The notes beneath the pieces are model-generated. The model worked only from the letters and a program-made list of their open reading frames with translations, was not told the DNA's origin and searched no databases. Both the position numbers and the translations under genes were made by a program. Below, piece after piece: positions 39,701-50,500 of a DNA stretch of 64,000 nt. The first letter of the stretch is position 1, and each line of letters begins with the position of its first letter. The stretch lies in assembly GCA_016281495.1 (NCBI GenBank), contig JAEEIU010000060.1, positions 1 through 64,000 on the forward strand, given 5' to 3'. This stretch comes from Treponema sp. (GTDB taxonomy: Bacteria > Spirochaetota > Spirochaetia > Treponematales > Treponemataceae).

Positions 39701-42628
39701 ATGGCTAAGACCAAATATGTTTATTACTTTGGTGATGGTGATGCAGAAGGCGACGAAACAATGCGCCCACTGCTCGGCGGTAAAGGTGCAAACCTTGCTC
39801 AGATGGCAAAAGCTCCATTGAGCCTACCAGTTCCATCTGGATTTACAATTTCAATTGACGTTTGTCAGGAATACTACAAGCTCGGAAAAAAGTATCCTGC
39901 AGGTCTTGATGCAGAAGTTGCAAAATATCTTAACAGACTTGAAAAGTCTATGGGCAAAAAGCTTGGTGACGAAAAGGATCCTCTTCTTGTTTCCGTTCGT
40001 TCAGGTGCTGCAGAGTCAATGCCAGGTATGATGGACACAATCCTCAACCTCGGTCTTAACGACAAATCAGTTTTAGGTCTTGCAAACAAGACAAACAATC
40101 CACGTTTTGCATGGGATGCTTATCGTCGTTTCATTCAGATGTTTGGTAATGTTGCCATGGGCGTTGATCATGACAAGTTTGAAGCAATCATCGAAGAAGT
40201 AAAATCTCATCGTGGAATCAAAGAAGATACCGAGCTCAAAACAGAAGAACTTCAGGAAATCGTTACAAAGTACAAGGCTATGTACAAGAGGGAAAAGGGA
40301 GAAGACTTCCCACAGGATCCTCAGAAACAGCTTTGGGGTGCAATCGGTGCCGTATTCGGTTCTTGGATGAACCCACGCGCCATTACATACCGCAAAATCA
40401 ACAACATTGACGAAAGAGTTATCAAGGGAACCGCCGTTACTGTTATGGCTATGGTTTTCGGAAACATGGGCGATACATCAGGTACAGGCGTTGCATTCAG
40501 CCGCGATCCTTCAACTGGTGAAAATCACTTCATGGCAGAATATCTTATCAATGCTCAGGGTGAAGACGTTGTTGCTGGTATCCGCACTCCAATGGATATC
40601 TCAGCCCTTGAAAAGCAGCAGCCAAAGATTTTTGCAGAAATCACAAAGATCCGCAATCGTTTGGAAAAGCACTACCACGACATGCAGGACATGGAGTTTA
40701 CCGTTCAGGAAGGAAAACTCTTTATGCTCCAGTGCCGCAACGGTAAGCGTACAGGACCAGCAGCTGTTAAGATGGCAGTTGACATGGTTGCAGAAAAGCT
40801 CATTACAAAAGAAGAAGCTCTTCTCCGCGTAAAGCCAGATCAGCTTGATCAGCTCCTCCATCCGCAGTTTGATGCAAAGGTTCTTAAGGAATCAAAGGCA
40901 CTTGCGGAAGCCCTCAATGCATCTCCGGGAGCAGGATGTGGTGAAATCGTATTCACAGCAGAAGATGCAGTTGTTGAACACAACAAGGGTAAGAAAGTTA
41001 TCCTCGTCCGCAAGGAAACATCTCCAGATGATATCGAAGGTATGTATGTTGCTGAAGGTATCTTGACCTCAACAGGTGGACGTACATCACACGCAGCTGT
41101 TGTTGCCCGTGGTATGGGTACACCTTGTGTTTGTGGTTGTGCCGCTGTTGTATTCTCTGGAAAAGACGAAGTTACCATCGGTGACAAAAAGTTCAAGAAG
41201 GGAGACATCATCTCTATCGACGGTTCAACTGGTAAAGTATACGGAAACGAGATTCCTGTTACACCAGCTTCTGTTTCAGGCGATCTTGAAACATTCCTCG
41301 GTTGGGCAGATGAAATCCGTGCAAAGTCAGTACGCAAGACAAAGTCTGGAAAAACTGTTAAGGGATTCGAAGTTTTGGCAAACGCAGAACAGAACGAAGC
41401 TCCACAGGCATTCCGCTTTGGTGCAGCAGGTATCGGTCTTTGCCGCACAGAACACATGTTCTTCCAGGAACCAAAGCTTTCTTCATTCCAGAAGATGATT
41501 CTTTCTGAAGATACTGATTCTCGCAAAAAGAACCTCAAGGAAATTCTTCCATATCAGAAGAATGACTTCTTTGAAATCATCAAGGTAATGGAAGGACGCC
41601 CTGTAACAATCCGTCTTCTTGACCCGCCGCTGAACGAATTCATTCAGGCAGAAACACCTGAATTGGCAAAGGCTCTTGCAAGTAAGTTGGGATATCCTGT
41701 AGAAAAGATTAACGCCAAGTATGCAGAACTCAACGAACACAACCCAATGCTCGGACACCGCGGATGCCGTCTCGCAATCACATATCCAGAGATTTACGAG
41801 ATGCAGGTAGAAGCCATTGCACTTGCTACTGTAGAAGCAGAAAAGAAGGGAATCAAGCACGATGTTAGAATCATGATTCCTAACGTAACTACATTTGCTG
41901 AACTTAAGCAGATTCGCGAACAGGCTCTTGCAGTTATCGCTGATGTAAACAAGAGCAAGGGAACAAACCTCAAGTTCCAGATTGGTTCTATGATTGAATT
42001 CCCACGTGCCGCATGTACAGCAGATCAGATTGCAAAATATGCAGACTTCTTCTCATTCGGAACAAACGACCTTACACAGACAACATTCGGTTTCAGCCGC
42101 GATGACTATGGTAAGTTCATTGATTCTTACCTCGACCAGAAGGTACTCTTCTCTGATCCATTCAAGACACTTGATGAAGACGGTTGTGGTACTTTGATCG
42201 GCATTGCAGAAGAAAAGGGACGCTCAGAAAAGGCTGACCTTCACCTTGGAATCTGTGGCGAACATGGTGGTGATCCTGCTTCTATCGAACTCTGCTACAA
42301 GCTTGGCCTTAACTATGTATCTTGTTCTCCATTCCGTGTTCCAGCAGCTCGTCTTGCCGGTGCACAGGCTGTAATCAAGGACAAGAAGGCTGCTTCTAAA
42401 CCAGCTGCCAAAAAGGCTCCTGCAAAAAAAGCTCCAGCCAAAAAGGGAACTGCAAAGAAGGAAACTGTAGCTAAGAAACCAGCTGCAAAGAAAGCTCCTG
42501 CTAAAAAGACTGCCGCTAAAAAAGCCCCAGCCAAGAAGGCAACAGCTAAAAAGCCAGCTGCAAAGAAAGCAACAGCAAAAAAAGCTCCTGCTAAAAAGGC
42601 AACAGCCAAAAAGACAACAAAAAAATAA
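39701..42628 (+). CDS. ppdK: Pyruvate, phosphate dikinase with Lys/Ala/Pro-rich C-terminal tail
   Basis: PPDK interconverts pyruvate, ATP and phosphate with PEP, AMP and PPi; anaerobes use it in glycolysis. The N-terminal ATP-grasp domain begins [20 protein letters not shown], the central domain carries the phosphohistidine in [18 protein letters not shown], and the C-terminal TIM barrel has [17 protein letters not shown] and the catalytic [14 protein letters not shown]. The normal enzyme would end near residue 887 (AGAQAVIKD). Here some 88 extra residues follow, made of [12 protein letters not shown] and ATAKK repeats, similar to histone H1/HU tails. The catalytic part looks intact. Monocistronic with own promoter and terminator. 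Confidence 0.95.
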   Translation: MAKTKYVYYFGDGDAEGDETMRPLLGGKGANLAQMAKAPLSLPVPSGFTISIDVCQEYYKLGKKYPAGLDAEVAKYLNRLEKSMGKKLGDEKDPLLVSVRSGAAESMPGMMDTILNLGLNDKSVLGLANKTNNPRFAWDAYRRFIQMFGNVAMGVDHDKFEAIIEEVKSHRGIKEDTELKTEELQEIVTKYKAMYKREKGEDFPQDPQKQLWGAIGAVFGSWMNPRAITYRKINNIDERVIKGTAVTVMAMVFGNMGDTSGTGVAFSRDPSTGENHFMAEYLINAQGEDVVAGIRTPMDISALEKQQPKIFAEITKIRNRLEKHYHDMQDMEFTVQEGKLFMLQCRNGKRTGPAAVKMAVDMVAEKLITKEEALLRVKPDQLDQLLHPQFDAKVLKESKALAEALNASPGAGCGEIVFTAEDAVVEHNKGKKVILVRKETSPDDIEGMYVAEGILTSTGGRTSHAAVVARGMGTPCVCGCAAVVFSGKDEVTIGDKKFKKGDIISIDGSTGKVYGNEIPVTPASVSGDLETFLGWADEIRAKSVRKTKSGKTVKGFEVLANAEQNEAPQAFRFGAAGIGLCRTEHMFFQEPKLSSFQKMILSEDTDSRKKNLKEILPYQKNDFFEIIKVMEGRPVTIRLLDPPLNEFIQAETPELAKALASKLGYPVEKINAKYAELNEHNPMLGHRGCRLAITYPEIYEMQVEAIALATVEAEKKGIKHDVRIMIPNVTTFAELKQIREQALAVIADVNKSKGTNLKFQIGSMIEFPRAACTADQIAKYADFFSFGTNDLTQTTFGFSRDDYGKFIDSYLDQKVLFSDPFKTLDEDGCGTLIGIAEEKGRSEKADLHLGICGEHGGDPASIELCYKLGLNYVSCSPFRVPAARLAGAQAVIKDKKAASKPAAKKAPAKKAPAKKGTAKKETVAKKPAAKKAPAKKTAAKKAPAKKATAKKPAAKKATAKKAPAKKATAKKTTKK

Positions 42629-42649
42629 GTCTTAAGGCTTAAATGAAAG

Positions 42650-42685
42650 AAGGCCGTCCAATTTAATGTTGGGCGGCCTTTTTTA
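42650..42685 (+). terminator. ppdK terminator
   Basis: Ten-bp stem AAGGCCGTCC / GGGCGGCCTT with an 11-base loop, followed by TTTTTAT. Classic Rho-independent terminator. Confidence 0.9.
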
Positions 42686-42702
42686 TAAATAAAAAATTAA
42701 TA

Positions 42703-43923
42703 TCAAGCTCTGACTTTTTTTATCATCTGAACAAAATCATCAAACAGGAATCCAGCATCCAGTGGACCAGAACATGCTTCTGGATGAAACTGAACACTAA
42801 ATGCCGGTATCTTTGTATATTTAATTCCTTCATTTGTTCCATCATTTGCATTAATAAAACTGACCTGTGCTCCTTCGGGAAGAGTTTCATTTTCTACTGC
42901 ATAGCCATGATTTTGGCTTGAAATATAAACCCTTCCTGAGCTTAATTGCTTTACAGGATGATTTGCACCACGATGACCATACTTAAGTTTTACTGTTTTT
43001 GCCCCGTTTGCAAGAGCAAGTAACTGATGTCCCAGGCAGATACCAAAAATAGGAATGCCTGTGTCCAATAGTTTTTTAATTTCACTAATTATCTCAATGT
43101 TTTCCTGAGGATCTCCAGGTCCATTACTCAACATTATGCCATCAGGTTCATAGGCTAATATGTCTTTAGCAGTAACAGATGAATGAACTGTGATTACCTC
43201 AAGACCTCGCTTTAAAAGTTCACGGCGTATATTTCCCTTTGCACCAAAATCCCAAAGAACTACTTTTTTCCCCTGCCCATCCTTCATTGCGGCAGCACTG
43301 TCATTTTCTTTTGTTCCATCTGCACGGACAGGTACAAATCTGTATTCAGCACTTTCTGCAAATACCTGTGCTGCATCTTTTTCAATTTTATCAGCAGAAC
43401 CTGTAACCGATTCCACTGCATGTTCAATCTTGTACCCTTTTATTTTTTCAAGTAATTGAGCCTTTTCTTGTTCATTATCCAAAGCAGCAAAGGCTTCTTT
43501 TGCCTCTTGACTGTCTCCGCTAATCAACATGGCATTCATTACTCCAGCTTCACGAAGTACCTTTGTCAATGCCCTTGTATCAATGTCATAAAGACCGATT
43601 ACATTTTGTTCTTTTAGATAATTGTTTAAATCACCCTCATTTCTGAAATTTGAAGGATTTTCGCACCAGGAATGAACAATATAACCCTTTACATGGCAGG
43701 AGGAGCTTTCAAAATCATTAGGGATTATTCCATAATTTCCAATCAAAGGAAAAGTCTGGGTTACAATTTGCCCAAAGTAGCTTGGATCAGTCAATGTTTC
43801 AATATAACCGTTCATACCGGTGGTGAAAACTGCTTCTCCAACAGATATTCCAGTGGAACCAAAACCTTTACCTTCAAAGACAAGTCCATTAGCTAAGACT
43901 ATACACGCTTTAGTTTCTTTCAT
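42703..43923 (-). CDS. carA: Carbamoyl-phosphate synthase small (glutaminase) subunit
   Basis: A 406-aa subunit that supplies ammonia from glutamine for arginine and pyrimidine synthesis. The N-terminal domain begins KACIVLANGLVFEGKGFGST with GMNGYIETLTDPSYFGQIV; the C-terminal class I glutaminase has the nucleophile Cys in IFGICLGHQLLALA and the His/Glu pair in VQFHPEACSGP. It is somewhat longer than usual CarA because of an inserted stretch between the domains (about residues 170-225). carB is not adjacent, so the subunits are encoded at separate loci. Confidence 0.95.
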   Translation of the reverse strand: MKETKACIVLANGLVFEGKGFGSTGISVGEAVFTTGMNGYIETLTDPSYFGQIVTQTFPLIGNYGIIPNDFESSSCHVKGYIVHSWCENPSNFRNEGDLNNYLKEQNVIGLYDIDTRALTKVLREAGVMNAMLISGDSQEAKEAFAALDNEQEKAQLLEKIKGYKIEHAVESVTGSADKIEKDAAQVFAESAEYRFVPVRADGTKENDSAAAMKDGQGKKVVLWDFGAKGNIRRELLKRGLEVITVHSSVTAKDILAYEPDGIMLSNGPGDPQENIEIISEIKKLLDTGIPIFGICLGHQLLALANGAKTVKLKYGHRGANHPVKQLSSGRVYISSQNHGYAVENETLPEGAQVSFINANDGTNEGIKYTKIPAFSVQFHPEACSGPLDAGFLFDDFVQMIKKVRA

Positions 43924-44075
43924 ACTGGAAATTTAATATATCATTTTTTCAACTTTTTGTATAGTATACCAGATTTTATAATCTTCAAATCATTATATCT
44001 CTAACTGTACCCATAAATTCTTAGATTTTATTCAAAAAAGTGAAAATTCCTCTAAACAACTTTCATTTTATCTGT

Positions 44076-44118
44076 TATAATTTATTAAGATAATGGATTT
44101 GTTTATATTGATAACAAA
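44076..44118 (+). promoter_or_regulatory. Promoter -10 and imperfect palindrome before the MocR-like gene
   Basis: Extended -10 TGTTATAAT (TATAAT at 44076-44081). An imperfect palindrome, TTTGTTTAT-ATTG-ATAACAAA (44098-44118), lies between it and the ribosome site CGGAGGA and could be the operator of the encoded regulator. The rest of the gap 43924-44139 is A/T-rich, with a short GTATAGTATAC palindrome at 43959-43969. Confidence 0.45.
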
Positions 44119-44139
44119 ACGTCTCGGAGGATTTTTTTC

Positions 44140-45357
44140 ATGAATGAAGTTTGCATTAGCCTGGATAAGAACAGCAAGATAAAACTTTATAGGCAACTGT
44201 ACGATAAAATTGTTGAATTTATCAACACAGGTATTTACAAACCAGATCAAAAACTTCCTTCAATCCGTCTTCTATCTGCTCAACTTGATATCAGCAAAAA
44301 CACAATAACCAAAACCTATGATGAGCTTGAAAAAGACAACTACATATACTCATTGGTCAAAAAAGGCTATTTTGTTCAAAACCGAAATCTATTAAAAGAT
44401 AATGTTGTACCCTCTTCTGAAGAGCAGGATAATGAATCTGAATCATCTGTACCCACAGTTGACTCAATTATCAAACAGCACAAGGAGCCTATTTTTTCAA
44501 CAACTGCACTTGATGAAAGCCAGGAAGAAACTGATACCATAACTCCACAAACTGTAACCGTAAAACAAGAAGTAAAGCCTTCAATTACACAATCATTGCT
44601 TTCCTACTTAAAATCGATATCTACTTCAAATCCTAACACTTTGGAACAAGAATATCAGCCGTTTGGTCAATTGGAATTCCGTACAGCAATAGCAGAGCTT
44701 ATGACCAAAATGTTTGACATAAATTGCACTCCGGAACAAATAATTATTTCCTCTGGAATCCAACACCTGATGCTCACTACCCTACGTCTTCCATCGATAA
44801 GCTCTCCTTCTTTTAAATCAGATGGAATGGGTCTTTTAAAACTTGGTGACCAAATTAATCAGGGTTCAATTCCACGTTCTAAACCGCTCTTTGCAATACC
44901 AGAGACAATCAACTCACTTGCAGAAAAAATAATAATGGAATCAAACATTCCAACAATTTTTATTCAGAATTATTCTTCCCTATTAAAATATAATTCAACA
45001 AAAACAGAAAGCCCTATATCTCTTTTGCTCGTTGACAATTCAATTTCCTTTGAATCAAATGAAGAAATGAATCAAATTCTTGAATGGGTACAGGAAATAC
45101 CCGGCAGATACATTATTGAATATCCATCACAAATCAGTGAACTGTCACCATTTAAAGCTAATAAAGCCAATGATCGCATTATTTATGTCAATAGCTTCAA
45201 AAACATTATTTCCAATTCATGTACAGCATCTTTTGCCATTATGCCACAAGATTTACTTAATGAATATCAACAGAGGTTTAATCATTTTTCTTGTTCAGTT
45301 TCGTTATTGGAACAGTCAATTTTAACCGAATTTATAAACAAGGAATACCTAAATTAA
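44140..45357 (+). CDS. GntR/MocR-like regulator with degenerate aminotransferase-like domain
   Basis: A 405-aa regulator. Residues 1-85 form a GntR winged helix (IKLYRQLYDKIVEFINTGIY, LPSIRLLSAQLDISKNTITK). After a linker (about 90-150), YQPFGQLEFRTAIAELMTKM and CTPEQIIISSGIQHLML match the start of the MocR aminotransferase domain. The remainder is shortened and diverged: where MocR proteins have YxGTFSKTL with the PLP lysine, this one reads YVNSFKNII, so the Schiff-base lysine seems lost. It probably binds a ligand other than PLP, or none. The aldehyde dehydrogenase gene follows 11 bases later. Confidence 0.75.
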   Translation: MNEVCISLDKNSKIKLYRQLYDKIVEFINTGIYKPDQKLPSIRLLSAQLDISKNTITKTYDELEKDNYIYSLVKKGYFVQNRNLLKDNVVPSSEEQDNESESSVPTVDSIIKQHKEPIFSTTALDESQEETDTITPQTVTVKQEVKPSITQSLLSYLKSISTSNPNTLEQEYQPFGQLEFRTAIAELMTKMFDINCTPEQIIISSGIQHLMLTTLRLPSISSPSFKSDGMGLLKLGDQINQGSIPRSKPLFAIPETINSLAEKIIMESNIPTIFIQNYSSLLKYNSTKTESPISLLLVDNSISFESNEEMNQILEWVQEIPGRYIIEYPSQISELSPFKANKANDRIIYVNSFKNIISNSCTASFAIMPQDLLNEYQQRFNHFSCSVSLLEQSILTEFINKEYLN

Positions 45358-45368
45358 GGAAATAAAAT

Positions 45369-46775
45369 ATGCCAAAAGCAAAAGCACAGACTAAACAAAA
45401 CGACTCAGATATTTATCATAACCTCGTCAGCAAACAGAAGGAATTTTTTAAATCAGGTGTAACTAAACCCGTTAAGTGGCGTATAAAACAACTGAATAAG
45501 CTTTTTTCTGCTATAAAAGCCCACGAAACTGACATTCTTCAGGCTTTGATGACGGATCTTAATAAAACTGAATTTGAGGCTTATTCCACCGAGATAGGTC
45601 TTGTATATAATGAAATCAGATATCATAAAAAACATGTCAAAAAATGGGCCAAGATTAAAAAATCTCATGGAGAATTATTTTTCTTCCCAGGTAAAACAAG
45701 AGTATATCCTGAACCCTTTGGCTGTACCCTTATTATGTCACCATGGAACTATCCTTTTCTATTGACAATTGACCCCCTTGTTTCTGCCATTTCCGCAGGT
45801 AACACGGCGATTCTTAAAACATCTGAATACAGCACCGCTACTTCTCAGGTAATAGAAAACATCATTAAGGAATCTTTCTTGCCTGAATTTATAACAACAG
45901 TCCAGGGAGGATATGTTCAGAATCAACAACTTTTACATGAGCATTTTGACTTTATCTTCTTTACCGGAAGCAGCAGAGTCGGAAAAGTTGTCATGGAAAG
46001 TGCAGCAAAATTCCTTACACCTGTTTGTCTTGAACTTGGTGGTAAAAGTCCCTGTATTGTAGATAAAACTGCCAACATTCCTATTGCAGCCCGACGCATC
46101 GTGTGGGGAAAATTCCTTAACGCAGGCCAGACTTGCGTTGCTCCAGATTATGTTTTAGTAGATGAATCCATAAAAGAGTCGCTCGTCAATGCCATCAATC
46201 AGGAAATACTAAATCAATATGGTGAAGAGCCTCTTTCTAATCCCGAATTACCAAAAATCATTAATTCAACACATTTTTCACGCTTAGTTTCGCTTGTTCC
46301 TGATGCTCAGACTGATGCAGCAAACAATAAAATTTCACCTACTATCTTAGATCTTGGAGCCATCAACAGCAAAACCGTTTCAAATCATCCAATAATGAAA
46401 GAGGAAATTTTTGGTCCTCTTTTACCTGTTATATCATTTAACAACCTTGATGAAGTAATTGATTTTGTATATAATCGCCCCACTCCTCTTGCTCTGTACT
46501 TCTTTAGCAAAAACCGAAAATCACAAAAACAAATATTTACTACACTGCGCTTTGGCGGTGGATGCATAAACGATGTGATTTATCAATTAGTTTCTGAAAA
46601 ACTGCCATTTGGAGGCTGTGGTGAAAGCGGAATGGGCCGTTATCATGGTAAATACGGATTTGATACATTTACTCACCTCAAAGGTGTTGTAAAACAGTCA
46701 TCATGGTTCGATTTAAAAGTAAGATATGCACCACATGAAAAAAATTTGGAAACCGTAAAGAAGTTTTTAAAATAA
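45369..46775 (+). CDS. Aldehyde dehydrogenase (ALDH3-like)
   Basis: A 468-aa NAD(P)-dependent aldehyde dehydrogenase. Visible are the cofactor-binding region (MSPWNYPFLLTIDPLVSAIS), FFTGSSRVGKVVMESAAKFL, the catalytic Glu in LELGGKSPCIV and Cys in NAGQTCVAPDY, and PFGGCGESGMGRYHGKYGF at the C-terminus. The length and the hydrophobic tail pattern fit the ALDH3/YwdH group that oxidises fatty or medium-chain aldehydes. It is co-transcribed with the MocR-like regulator. An unrelated basic N-terminus (PKAKAQTKQNDS) precedes the core. Confidence 0.93.
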   Translation: MPKAKAQTKQNDSDIYHNLVSKQKEFFKSGVTKPVKWRIKQLNKLFSAIKAHETDILQALMTDLNKTEFEAYSTEIGLVYNEIRYHKKHVKKWAKIKKSHGELFFFPGKTRVYPEPFGCTLIMSPWNYPFLLTIDPLVSAISAGNTAILKTSEYSTATSQVIENIIKESFLPEFITTVQGGYVQNQQLLHEHFDFIFFTGSSRVGKVVMESAAKFLTPVCLELGGKSPCIVDKTANIPIAARRIVWGKFLNAGQTCVAPDYVLVDESIKESLVNAINQEILNQYGEEPLSNPELPKIINSTHFSRLVSLVPDAQTDAANNKISPTILDLGAINSKTVSNHPIMKEEIFGPLLPVISFNNLDEVIDFVYNRPTPLALYFFSKNRKSQKQIFTTLRFGGGCINDVIYQLVSEKLPFGGCGESGMGRYHGKYGFDTFTHLKGVVKQSSWFDLKVRYAPHEKNLETVKKFLK

Positions 46776-46779
46776 TTGT

Positions 46780-47541
46780 TTATTCACCGTATATTTCCTT
46801 ACGGTGTTGTATTCCAATTTCAGAAAGGGCTTGCTCAATGGGCAGGTCCTGTTTTTTTAGATATTCCTTCAAGTCGACCAAAAATCTGTTCATTGAAAAA
46901 TGATGGTACAAATAAACATTTTCCCAATATTTTTCTGAATAGCTTTGGCGTAATGTATCCCTATATTTACTGAATATTTTTTTCCCTTTTAACTCTGAAT
47001 AACCTACTATCCATAGTTCTGGATTCTTATCCCCTTTCTTCTTTCCTTCAATTAATTTTTGATGGAGTTCAGCTGCTTTTTGAGCCATTAATTCCTGACT
47101 TTGAGCTATAAGATTCTTGATTTCATCACTTCCATTTTTGCACAAGTACTTAAGATGTTTGGTTTTTGCCGTATGAACAGGTGTTTTATTCATGATAATT
47201 ACATTTTTTCTAAAATCAACATTAAGTTCTTTGTTTTTACGAAAAAAACCTTCCGCAACTTTTCCACTTTGTCCTACAAGATAGCGATTATTTTTTGCAA
47301 GCTGCTCGTCTTTTCCTGGATTATCACCTATTACGATTAACTTTATTTCATCCTGCGGCTGTACTTCATCATATGCTCTGTTATAAACAACCGCAGTTTC
47401 TAATGGATATTCTGGGGTATCATTTTGTGATGCTGCTTTTTGCAGAGGATATAGCTCTCCGGCAAATGCCATCCATTCATGACATTTACCTTTGAGCCAT
47501 TCTCTGTATTCAACAAAAGCTGTCCACTGTTTTTCAGTCAT
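46780..47541 (-). CDS. Uracil-DNA-glycosylase-like superfamily protein
   Basis: A 253-aa protein. LIVIGDNPGKDEQ with YLVGQSGK corresponds to motif A of the UDG superfamily (GxxPG), and VYLYHHFSMNRF may correspond to the C-terminal HPS-like motif. The middle part (VIIMNKTPVHTAKTKHLKYL) fits this fold too. The typical catalytic Asp/Asn of family 1 is not obvious, so activity on uracil is uncertain. It starts 3 bases after the stop of the large TPR lipoprotein gene, suggesting co-transcription, and converges with the aldehyde dehydrogenase gene. Confidence 0.65.
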   Translation of the reverse strand: MTEKQWTAFVEYREWLKGKCHEWMAFAGELYPLQKAASQNDTPEYPLETAVVYNRAYDEVQPQDEIKLIVIGDNPGKDEQLAKNNRYLVGQSGKVAEGFFRKNKELNVDFRKNVIIMNKTPVHTAKTKHLKYLCKNGSDEIKNLIAQSQELMAQKAAELHQKLIEGKKKGDKNPELWIVGYSELKGKKIFSKYRDTLRQSYSEKYWENVYLYHHFSMNRFLVDLKEYLKKQDLPIEQALSEIGIQHRKEIYGE

Positions 47542-47544
47542 ATC

Positions 47545-50500
47545 TTAGTGCATTTCTGCATCAGTGATTCTGTATGAAACAACTACAGGAGTATTTGGAA
47601 GATCTTCCTGGGTTGCCTTTCCAACACTGAAGAATCCCATAACACCAAATGTTCCGTTTGGAAGGAATTCAATTCCATCTTTAATCAAGCGGTTGTTGAT
47701 GTAAACATTATACTTGCCGTCCACAACCTGAATCTTGAGCTTGTTAGTAGAATTATATCCCTTGTTGATTGCTGAACTCTTGTAGAAGTAAGCAGTTCCC
47801 TCATCATTTGGAACAATAAGATCCTCATAAGTTTTACCATCCCACTTATACAAGGCATATTCTCCATCTGTGTTGATTTCGAATCTTATGTAATCTTTCA
47901 ATTCCCCGTTTGACTTTGGCTTTGAATAACCGAATACAAATCCGTATGCAGACTTTATATATCCAGACTTCTTGCTGAACTCGCCTTCTATCATATCAAA
48001 CTGTCCGAATTCTGGTGATGTATAGAAGTAACCACAATCCAACAGATTATTCAAAGAAGGAGATTCCCAGTCGGTGGTGAATTTTTCTAGCTTTGTAAGT
48101 GTTTCCTTTTTCTCTTCTGCAGTCTGAGGCTTTTTGTTTGTAACAGGCTTTGATGCAGCAGCTTTTTCTGCAGCAGCCTTTTTATTCTTTAAGGTATTCA
48201 ATGCCTTAGTTGCAGATGTATCTCCAGGTTTACCAGCAAGAACTTCATTGAGCAGGGCTTCTGCCTGTTCATATTCTCCATTGTTCATTAATTCCTGTGC
48301 CTGGGCAATCTTGTTTGCACGTTCCTTTGCTTCTGCTTCAGCGGCAGCTTTCTTTTCTTGAGCCTCTTTAAGTAAAGCAGCGGCCTCTGCATCATTTGGA
48401 TTTGACTTGAGCAATGCATTCAAAGTTGAAATGGCCTGTGCAGTATTTCCCTTGTCAATGTTTGCCTTGGCCTGATCGAGTTTCTGCTGACGAGCTTTTG
48501 CGGCGGCTTCTGCATCTGCAGCGGCTTTCTTTTCCTGTGCTTCCTTTAACAAGGCAGCGGCTTCTTTATCGTTAGGATCCGCCTTGACCATTGCATTTAA
48601 TGTTGAAATGGCCTGGGCGGTGTTTCCTTTGTCGATATTTGCTTTAGCCTGTGCAAGCTTTGTCTTTTTTGCTTCTGCGGCGGCCTGCTCATCTGCTACT
48701 TTTTTTTTTGCTTGAGCCTGCTCAAGTAATGCCTTTGCTTCTGAATCATTTGGATCTTGTTTAAGCAAACCGTTCAACACATTAATTGCATTTGAGAACT
48801 TACCTTCATTTATAAAGGTCTTTGCCTGATCTATTCTCTTTTGTCTGGCTTCCTTTGCAGCGGCTTCAGCATCAGCAGCTTGTTTTGCCTTAATCTGTTC
48901 CAACAAAGACTTTGCTTCCTGGTCATCCGGGAAAGTCTTTAGGATTCCATTAAGAGTTGAAGTTGCCAGAGCATATTTTCCTTGACTGATGTATTCTTTT
49001 GCCTGCTCAATCTTCTGATCGCGGGCACGTTTTGCTTCATCAATTCTTTCCTGCTCCTCTTTTTCCTGAAGCTTCTTTATTTCTTCAAGCATTGCAAGAG
49101 CTTCTTTATCCTTTGGATCAACTTTCAACAAGCCATTAAGGATATTTGTAGCATTTGCATATTTTTTCTGATTGATGAATTCTCTTGCCTGCTGGAGTCT
49201 TGCCAAACGACCATCAACTTCTTCTGCAGCTTTTTTAGCAGCAGCTTCCTGAGCGGCTTTCTTGGCTGCGGCTTCTTCTGCAGCTTTCTTGGCTGCTTCT
49301 TCCTGAGCGGCTTTCTTGGCAGCAGCTTCATCTGCAGCCTTCTTTGCGGCTGCTTCTTGTGCGGCCTTTTTGGCAGCAGCTTCTTCAGCGGCTTTCTTGG
49401 CGGCTTCATCTTGAGCTGCTTTCTGCTTGTCCTGGGCTTCCTTCAACAGGGCCTGAGCTTCCTTGTCATTCGGATCTGTCTTAAGAAGTCCGTTCAACAG
49501 TGTTATTGCCTGTGAATATTTTCCGGTATCAATATAATTGCGGGCCTGTGCTAGTTTCTGTTCACGAGCCTTCTTGGCTGCCTCTTCCTGTGCGGCCTTG
49601 TTTGCTGCTGCCTTTTCTGCGGCGGCCTTTTCATTGGCGGCTTTCTTTGCGGCTGCTTCATCTGCTGCTTTCTTGGCGGCGGCATCGTTGGCGGCCTTCT
49701 GCTTGTCCTGAGCTTCCTTCAACAGTGCCTGAGCTTCCTTGTCATTCGGATCTGTTTTAAGTAAACCATTCAAAACTGAAATTGCCTGTGAGTATTTTCC
49801 AGTGTCGATGTAATTACGGGCCTGAGCGAGCTTCTGTTCACGGGCTTTTGCGGCAGCGGCATCATTGGCGGCCTTCTGCTTGTCCTGAGCTTCCTTCAAC
49901 AGTGCCTGAGCTTCCTTGTCGTTCGGATCTGTTTTGAGGAGTCCGTTTAACAATGTAATTGCCTGTGCATACTTTTCTGTATCGATATAATTGCGGGCCT
50001 GTGCAAGCTTCTGCTCACGGGCTTTTGCAGCAGCGGCATCATTGGCAGCCTTCTGCTTATCCTGGGCTTCCTTCAACAGGGCCTGGGCTTCCTTGTCGTT
50101 CGGATCTGTTTTGAGGAGTCCGTTAAGGATTGTTATTGCCTGCGGATATTTTTCAGTATCAATATAATTACGGGCTTGTGCTAGTTTCTGTTCACGAGCT
50201 TTCTTGGCTGCCTCTTCCTGTGCGGCCTTGTTTGCTGCTGCTTTTTCTGCGGCGGCCTTTTCATTGGCGGCTTTCTTTGCGGCTGCTTCATCTGCTGCTT
50301 TCTTGGCGGCGGCATCGTTGGCGGCCTTCTGCTTGTCCTGAGCTTCCTTCAACAGTGCCTGAGCTTCTTTGTCATTCGGATCTGTTTTGAGGAGTCCGTT
50401 CAACAATGTGATGGCCTGTGAATATTTTCCATCATCGATATAGTCACGTGCAAGAGCAAGCTTCTGCTGACGAGCTGTTTCTGCGGCATCTTTTTCTGCA

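Noticed and set aside
42313..42609. Hydrophobic minus-strand open frame opposite the ppdK tail
   Set aside because: It is the complement of Lys/Ala codon repeats (giving Ala/Phe/Gly repeats) and has no independent signals.
49200..50500. Regularly spaced repeats that could look like a CRISPR array
   Set aside because: They are in frame with the TPR lipoprotein, encode TPR units and Ala/Lys linkers, and have no unique spacers.
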